Assembly (NCBI GenBank): GCA_047967505.1
Contig: CM106541.1
Length of the DNA: 64,000 nucleotides
DNA from: Dipteris shenzhenensis
Lineage: Eukaryota; Polypodiophyta; Polypodiopsida; Gleicheniales
Direction: 5' to 3' (one strand)
Shown piece by piece: positions 57,626 to 64,000 of this stretch. The notes beneath the pieces are model-generated. The model saw only the letters and a list, made by a program, of their open reading frames with translations. It ran no database searches and was not told the origin of the DNA. Every line of letters begins with the position of its first letter. The first letter of the stretch is position 1. The position numbers were made by a program, and so were the translations under genes.

Positions 57626-58136
57626 TTACAGAACACTGTAAAAACATTTTGTGACTACAAAAAACACAACTTTTTCCTCACAAGGGCGAATCTGTAAAAC
57701 TGACAAAAGTGGTATTTGACCACATAGTCACTTCCTAGTGATGATTTTGCATCAACATGCAATAAGAATGATTCTGTCACTCCCAATATCTCTGTACATA
57801 GGCATATGATGCAATATCTATGACAACATTTCTCCGACCTGCTAAATAGTGGTCGCACAGCAAAAACAGGGCACTTTTCTGAGAGCCTCTGGAAAACTTC
57901 TGCCACCAACACGGGCCCTGAAATGGCCCAAAAAACGTAGCATATACTGTTGTCTTGCCACACCGCAAAGGGCATCCCAAACTGAGACAATGCACTCTTG
58001 CACTTTCTGGCTGTGCTACCTGCAGAGATTTGCTCCCAAACTCGAAAAAGGAAAGCAACACTGATCCTCTTACCAAGAAGCCACAAACTTGGTTTGATTT
58101 CTTGGGCTCCTTACCACAAATCGGGCTCTGATACCA

Positions 58137-58488
58137 TGTGAAGAGAGTAGGAGAGAAGGAAGGATCTCACTTGTGGCTTTCTCACATACACAATGGGGGA
58201 ATACACACAAAGGTGGAGGTTGAAAACAATTTTCCTCTTCTTAGTTGTGAAAGCCAAAAGAACTCTAAGTACAAAGGAATAGGTAAACCCTATATGTGGG
58301 TCTCAAACCAAAATCAGCTAACTAAGGTGGCATACTAACTGAGCCACTAACTAGAGTACATAAAGATAGCTGTCATCTAGCTATTATTCATGGGCGGTGT
58401 ACCAACCACATCTGCAGCTAACAAATCGATGACATAAATGCACAACCGTCACCCTGGCATATCACGAGTGGAGCTATATATCTCAACA
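58137..58488 (-). repeat. Copia-6 5' LTR
   Basis: 352 bp, plus-strand ends TGTGAAGAGAGTAGG and TATCTCAACA. It matches 30194-30546. Confidence 0.93.
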
Positions 58489-58804
58489 CTCCTAACCCTT
58501 AAACTCCTCCTAAAACCTACAACCCCCAATGAAGGCGAAAGCCTCTATTCAACTAAGAATGCAATTCCTTAGGTATCGATAGATATATAGCTTGCAGTAT
58601 GTCTATCCACAAATTTCTGTCACTACTTGGGAAGGGAGTCCATTGTAAAATTGATTACCACTTGTTTATTTTTTGGGTCTCCCAATACTCTGCCTATTAA
58701 TTAAACATGCCAAGGCTTGAATCGTGGTTATCTAGATGGTGTGACATGGATGACAACTGTGTGCGAGCTTTGAAGCCTAGCTTCCACAGCATGGATGAAT
58801 GGTT
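58489..58804. other. Repeat fragment next to Copia-6, otherwise no gene
   Basis: 58489-58552 matches 32985-33045 (ACCCCCAATGAAGGCGAAAG), so Copia-6 was inserted in, or joined to, a copy of that repeat. The remainder has no recognisable feature. Confidence 0.5.
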
Positions 58805-59023
58805 CTAACTTTTGTCTTGTTGTGATGGTGCCAGGTGAGTTGGCACACCTCTCCATTGGATTTGCAAGTAGAGTCTTAGGCATGATATTGTGGAAAAGGA
58901 TGTTGGCAACCTTGAAGAATACACTTGGGGGCTCACTGTAAACTTACGAGTAGAAGGGTTATAGCATCTATACCCTTTATGCTGTAGAGAATAACCAATA
59001 AAGATGCACTTCTCAGCTAACAC
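58805..59023 (-). pseudogene. Copia integrase C-terminal fragment
   Basis: Reads [20 protein letters not shown], then [11 protein letters not shown], the conserved junction between copia integrase and the RT linker. No other domain is attached on either side. Its 3' half is no longer recognisable. Confidence 0.7.
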
Positions 59024-59456
59024 TTATTTCATTAATTTTGGACTCATATCTCTACTTTTGGAATATTCCTTAAAATCCTTCCCAAATGAAAAGTTGACTT
59101 TATGAAAATGTCATTCGAGAATCAAAAGTTTACTTTCTGGCACTGTCATTTTCACATAATACATTTGAAAATATCTCTCTACAATGTTGTACAAATAATG
59201 CAAAAACTACTATTAAGTCCTAAATTTGTATTTCTCCAAACATTTGCTTGTTTGAATGTCCTTTTCTATCATGATCACAAAAATGAGCGATCCAAACATT
59301 TGCTTGTTCAGAATGTCCTTTTTGTCGTCACTTGTCACTTGGGTGCCATCTTCATTCACTCTCATCTGACTACCACCACCATCTTCACTCTTTCTCGATA
59401 TTTGAATGGTGTTATCATGGGCATTCTTCATTTGCACTATATCCTTCTACTTCCTC
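59024..59456. other. AT-rich stretch after the transposase-like pseudogene
   Basis: It contains a direct repeat of CCAAACATTTGCTTGTT(T/C) at about 59237 and 59291. No gene is recognised; short frames here are not supported. Confidence 0.4.
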
Positions 59457-62400
59457 CTAGGCGAGCATCTTTATGAACTCTGTAATGTGCGAAATAATTG
59501 GATGCAGTAATTTTATTTTGTCTTCTACATCATACCCCATGTGCTTCTTTGTTTTCTTTGACCTTGATTTCCAGGATACTATGACTGTCTCTGTGGAAAG
59601 TCTTGAAATTGCATCATGGTTTGGGACCCATTCCTTTTTCAGACAACTACTATACAATGTACTATTATCTTGGTTCTCCTTCCTACCCCTTGGCTCATAC
59701 CATACCGCTGTAAATGTTGTAGCTCTCCCCTAGTCATCCATGCTCACGTCAACTACTTTCGCAACCCAAAACTTCACGTTCTCATGTTCATCATCCGATG
59801 ATCGAACTGCAACAAAACAATGGACGTCTATGTCTATTTGTGGCATAAACTCTATCTTCTTGGGTTCACAGTATGGATGTGGGAGCAACGATTCAAACTC
59901 ATTTTCAAAGAAACCACATGCTGGATGCAAGTCATTACCAACATTTGGCCAAAATAAAGGCTGTTCTGCCTTAATATCATCTTCTCACATTTTTGCAAGG
60001 TCCTTTATCAATTGGTAGGTCTTGCTAATTACAACAGTAGTATGTTCCTTCCAAGAGGGCTTCCAATCAGGAAATCTTCGGAGCATTTCCTCTTTGTATG
60101 TAATAAAAGCTTTTAAGCCTTCTATTTCACCTTTGGATTTCTCGCTAAATTCTTTTATAGGAGCCCATGTTGGATGCATTTCTTTGCTCAGGATTGAATT
60201 TAAGAGAGAGTAAGGTTCTTCAGGTTCCCATTTTGTATCAAGAGAATACTGTTGCGATTGCATCATTGGTTATCCTTTAAGAAAAAGCGAAAATATTGTG
60301 GAGCACTATTACCTATCAGGGCATCACCACCTTTTTGTATGAAAGGTAGAATAAAGCTCTTCCAGTCATACATCCTCTCAACCATTGAGCATATTGTTCC
60401 TTCCTTACGGCCACCAACTTGCCTCCCACATTTTCTTATCAAGTCATCCATCGTCTCCATGTCCTTGTGTTTTAGTTCTCTTGAAACCATGCTAAATACC
60501 TGATCGATATCCTCATGTGTGTGCCCAACCAACAAAAACCCAACTTCAATCTCATTGAAGATTCTATGAGCGATTAGCATTGAGCAAAATGCAAAGAAGA
60601 GTACATTCTTATTCTCTTGTCTGCAATTGTCTACTTGTACTCTCAAAGTTGCTTGTAGGCGACCTTTTTCTGCATGTACATTGTGAATTGCCTTCATAAC
60701 GGATGTTACAACTTGATTGCTATCATGTAGATGCAAGGAATCAATCCATATGTCTGCAAAAAACTTAAATCTGTGCACTAACACTCCACATAGATGTGTC
60801 TTTAAAAAGTATTTTCATTTTAGCTTAGGTGGAGTGTTAATGAATTGAGGTAATGTTGTTGTATTTTGATCCATACCATCTACAATAACGCACATGTACT
60901 CATTTGGGTGAGAAATAGCTTGCTTCTTCCAAAATGCATATTTTATTCTAGAATGTCGAACAAGTCCATGACAAAATTCTCTCTTTTTTTTGTAAGCTTC
61001 TTTTTGTTCTGGAGATGTTGCACTCTCAAGTTCTCGCTTTCGATTATCACAGTCATTGCACTTTAACATTTTTTGCCTCTTTGGGATTTTAACATGTCCA
61101 AAGCTTTTTTTCCAATGAGTAAACAAAGTATGAAAAGATGCCGGTGCATGTCCTCTTTGCCTCTGTGTTTCTCCAATAGAGCTAAATACTTCTTTTTTGG
61201 TCAAACCTATCGAAAAATGCATTTTTGATAGATGGGGTTGCGGTAAAGCATTTTCATAAATGTAATCTTTTAAATTTGCTATTGCCACAACCATTGAGGC
61301 TCTTGTTTTGGGCCTTCCTATGTTTCCATGAATGTTAAATTTAACTCCATACTTTGCTTTATTAGCCAAATTCCAATATGTGCCATGTGATAATCCTATA
61401 ATAATGCGATATGCATTATTGCAAATACTTTTTCCATTTATAAGAGGCCTTATCTATTGTCCGGAACTTCGCCTTCTCTTATCATTTACAAGAAAGAAAG
61501 ACAATCTTGTGAGTAGGTATTCATTTCTTCTGCTTCCTTTCCTTTGCCAGACATATTCTCTACAACCCTTGATGTCATGTAAGTTAATGGATCGCATACA
61601 TATATGCTTATAGCATGTAGATCGCATTGCTTTTAGCATAACATCTTCATTCATTACTCTTATTCTCTTTGGTTGCTTTTCTAGATCTACCTAGACTCAT
61701 TGTCGTTTCATGCATCTGTATGTCCGTTTTGGGACCTTCTGTACATTCTTATTTGGATTTGTGTAGTTCTCCTTGTAAGATTTATTTGTGATGTTATTTT
61801 CATGAGATGTTGCATCCTTGATCTTATCACTCTGACAGTCAAATACTGAATATTCCTTTGTTGATGTCATCCTTGCTTTTGATACATTCATCAAACCATT
61901 TGTAACATTAACTATTTCACAATCAAAGTCAAATACCCAATAGTCCTTTGTTGATCTCATCCCTACTTTTGATACAATCGTAAAACCACTTGTCACAATG
62001 GCATTAGAGTGTCCAGAATGATCTTCAAACTCATCTATTCCTGAGAGAACATCACTCATTGATTCACTTTTTATGGATTTCATAACTCCATAGTTAGTGG
62101 TGATAGAGCGTTCAGAATGAGCTTCAAACTCATCTATTCCTGAGAGAACATCACTCATTGATGCACTTTCTATGGATTTCATAACTCCATAGTCTTGAAA
62201 CTCCTCTACTCCAGAGAGAACATCACTCATTATACTATCGTGCATGATTTCCATAATTCCATAGTTACTTGGTTTGACTCCAAGAACTTTATCAATATCC
62301 ATGAAGCCATGAGGAAGCCATCCATGCTTGAAAATATATCACTTTTGACATCTTTGCCCAAGTTCTCAATGTGCATGAACTCATCCACCCCGGATAAGGC

Positions 62401-63177
62401 ATCACTTGTGAAATCTTTTTCTTTCTCGGTACCAATGAACTCATCGACTTCTGATAAGACGTCAGTGCTATAGTTGAGTGCATTAGAATCATCCATCTCT
62501 GAAGGAATAGAGCTTGGTACATTGCCATATTCTTTCAATTCTTTGATGTAGTATACATTATGTTTATCATTAAAAACCACATGCCGAGTCCTTCCAATCT
62601 TTAAAAATTGCATGCTCCATCTCAAATCCTTACCTACCTCATAGTAGGGACCATCCAATGACATTGAGTTATCATCCATACCATCATTAGTAACTTTTTG
62701 AATTCTCATCTGCACAAATGTCTAGTGTTCCACTTGTTCAAATCCCAAGACTTGACATTCTGCTACATTCTTATTTGCAAATGATAACATTTGTAAAATA
62801 TCTCCCACTCTAAAATCCAAAGATATGCACTTGTATTCCTGATGATGTGTTGGATAAGTCTCATCTATGTCCCATGCAATAAATGCTTTGTTGGAAGTAT
62901 TATAGGGCATAACATCTCCAAGGATTTCCATATCCCCACACTTATGCTTTAGCTCAACATGTGCACTAAGAATCCTTGATATGATAACCGCCACCTTATC
63001 TTCGCCAAGTCTTCTAAAGTGACAAATAGAATTTGGATCACTTTCATGGATTGTAGCAAATGCAACTACTTCTCTTTTGCAACATAGAATCACCTCCATC
63101 CCCAGAATAAATTTTGTAGCCATCTCCTTTATGAGTTTCCTTTGCAAACAAGTTGTAACAACCATTATAAAGAACAT
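59457..63177 (-). pseudogene. DUF8039-like plus DUF7869-family transposase-like gene (nearly full length, degenerate)
   Basis: Parts in order: DUF8039-like domain (63123-62815; GMEVILC, VVAFATI, LGEDKVAVIIS, FIAWDI); a repeat region with SDVLSGIDEF motifs; HGN block (61330); CNDCDNRK (near 61070); VIVDGMDQ (near 60880); VDNCRQENKN (60634) and VGHTHEDIDQ (60530); then a C-terminal block with FWVAKV and VWYEP. One frame covers 62302-60263, another 60266-59457, and a third 63177-62230. Stops: TAG 62722, TGA 61697, TAG 61691, TAG 61454, TGA 60815, TGA 59985, TAG 59730. Frameshifts are near 62290 and 60266. It has the same domain order as the broken plus-strand copy at 44339/52877. Presumed role: DNA transposition; a dead copy. 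Confidence 0.75.
61980..62475 (-). repeat. Internal repeats encoding SDVLSGIDEF motifs
   Basis: Six copies of a motif S-D-(V/A/I)-(L/F)-S-x-(V/I/M)-D-(E/G)-F are spaced 20-40 codons apart. Two units (about 62015-62085 and 62115-62195) are near-identical at DNA level, including TCATCTATTCCTGAGAGAAC. This marks recent expansion in an otherwise old gene. Confidence 0.75.
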
Positions 63178-63237
63178 TAGTCTCTTCTCACTAATCTACT
63201 TTATTAATTATTTACAAATCTAGATCTTGTTTAAAAA

Positions 63238-64000
63238 ATTAATCAAACCCTAAATCCTAACCCCCAATTCCCAAACCCTAAACCCTAATTCAGACCCTTG
63301 AAACCATAAACCCTAATTCCTAAACCCTAAACCCTAAATCTTAAACCCTAACCCCTAATTTCTAAACCCTTACCCCTAATTTCTAAACCCGAATTCTATA
63401 CCCTAATCCCTAATTCCTAAACCCTTAAACCCTAAGCCCTAGATTCTAAACCCTAATTCCTAAACCTAAATCCTAAACCTCTAAATCCTAATCCGTAAAC
63501 CCTAACCCCTAATCCTAATCCCAAAATCCTAATCCCAAAACTCTAATTCCTAAACCCTAACCCTTAAACCCTAGACCCTAATACCTAAACTTAAAACCTA
63601 AATCCCGAAATCCTAATCTATAAAACCTAACCCCTAATCCCTAATCTCAAACCCTAACCCCTAATTCCTATCTAATCCCTAAACCCTAAACCCTAAACCC
63701 TAACCTCAAAACCCTAAACCTAAACCCTAACCCCTAATTCCTAATGCTAGACCTCTAACCCCTAACCCTAAACCCTAAATCCTACACCGTAAACCCTAAC
63801 CTATAAACCCTGATTTCCAAACCCTAACTCGTAAACCCTAATCCCTAAAACCTAACCCCTAATCCCTAAACAGTAAATGTTAATCTTGACTCTCTAAACC
63901 CTCAACCCTAATCAATAAAAACTAATCCCTAATCTCTTAACCCTAAACCCTAACTCCCAAACCCTAAACCCTAAACCTTATCCCCTAAACCCTAAATCCT
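63238..64000. repeat. Degenerate telomere-like repeats (CCCTAAA type)
   Basis: About 760 bp of variants of AAACCCTAAACCCTAA, AACCCCTAATTCC and AATCCTAA, continuing to the window edge. The core is the plant CCCTAAA telomere unit but with many substitutions and lengths of 6-9. Perfect tandem CCCTAAA runs are short (three units near 63678-63698). It lies just upstream of the minus-strand pseudogene. Confidence 0.88.

Larger units (their letters stand above)
56739..58488 (-). mobile_element. Copia-6, 5' part (LTR and gag)
   Basis: Minus-strand. 5' LTR 58137-58488, primer-binding site GCTCTGATACCA at 58125-58136, gag from 57625 downward. The element fades out after gag, with MITE-5 at its left. 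The LTR is shared with the solo LTR at 30194-30546. Confidence 0.8.

Noticed and set aside
63238-64000. True chromosome end
   Set aside because: Orientation is inward, and repeats are too degenerate for an active telomere.

Overview
This window looks like repeat-dense nuclear DNA of a land plant with a large genome. The signs are Ty1/copia and Ty3/gypsy LTR retrotransposons primed by initiator tRNA-Met, short GT-AG introns, AT-rich spacers and degenerate CCCTAAA repeats. Two transposase-like families here resemble proteins I associate mainly with early-diverging land plants, fungi, oomycetes and cnidarians rather than typical flowering plants, so a fern, lycophyte or bryophyte is more likely. 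No rRNA, tRNA, CRISPR array or bacterial-style operon was seen, and no single-copy housekeeping gene.

Layout. 1-6501 is the right-hand part of a large DNA transposon. It holds a kinase-like gene cut by the window edge and an apparently intact three-exon gene for a 1370-residue DDE-type transposase candidate, and it ends in a 15-bp terminal repeat. It sits inside a decayed Ty3/gypsy element (6502 to about 11850), which also carries two 248/247-bp MITEs with the same terminal repeat. About 12170-31700 is a degenerate, partly duplicated, unrecognised retroelement-like protein region. It is split by a copia element (Copia-2, minus strand, 15997-29201), whose own LTR is split by another copia (Copia-1, plus strand, 23332-29192), and further on by a solo LTR (30194-30546). 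A 44-bp minisatellite and CT-rich and CCTTCTAAC-type repeats follow. Copia-5 (33184-44215, minus) contains a third MITE and a nested Copia-3 (37262-42510, minus).

From 44216 onward lies a second transposase family. A broken 5' part (44339-45828) is separated from a 3' part (52877-53590) by a truncated Copia-4, a truncated MITE and a copia gag fragment. A fuller but stop-ridden copy of the same family lies on the minus strand at 59457-63177, next to 760 bp of degenerate telomere-like repeat that runs off the right edge. Between them are AT-rich spacer with 34-bp tandem repeats, a divergent MITE (56473-56730) and the 5' end of Copia-6.

How it fits together. Target-site duplications were read directly for seven insertions, so the nesting order is supported by sequence. 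The most interesting point is that the intact transposase candidate and the MITEs share the same 15-bp terminus and a subterminal CACGTG-containing box. Together with the 8-bp duplications flanking the MITEs, this suggests an autonomous element together with its non-autonomous derivatives. Almost every other reading frame is broken, often by CAG-to-TAG changes, as expected of methylated, decaying retrotransposons.
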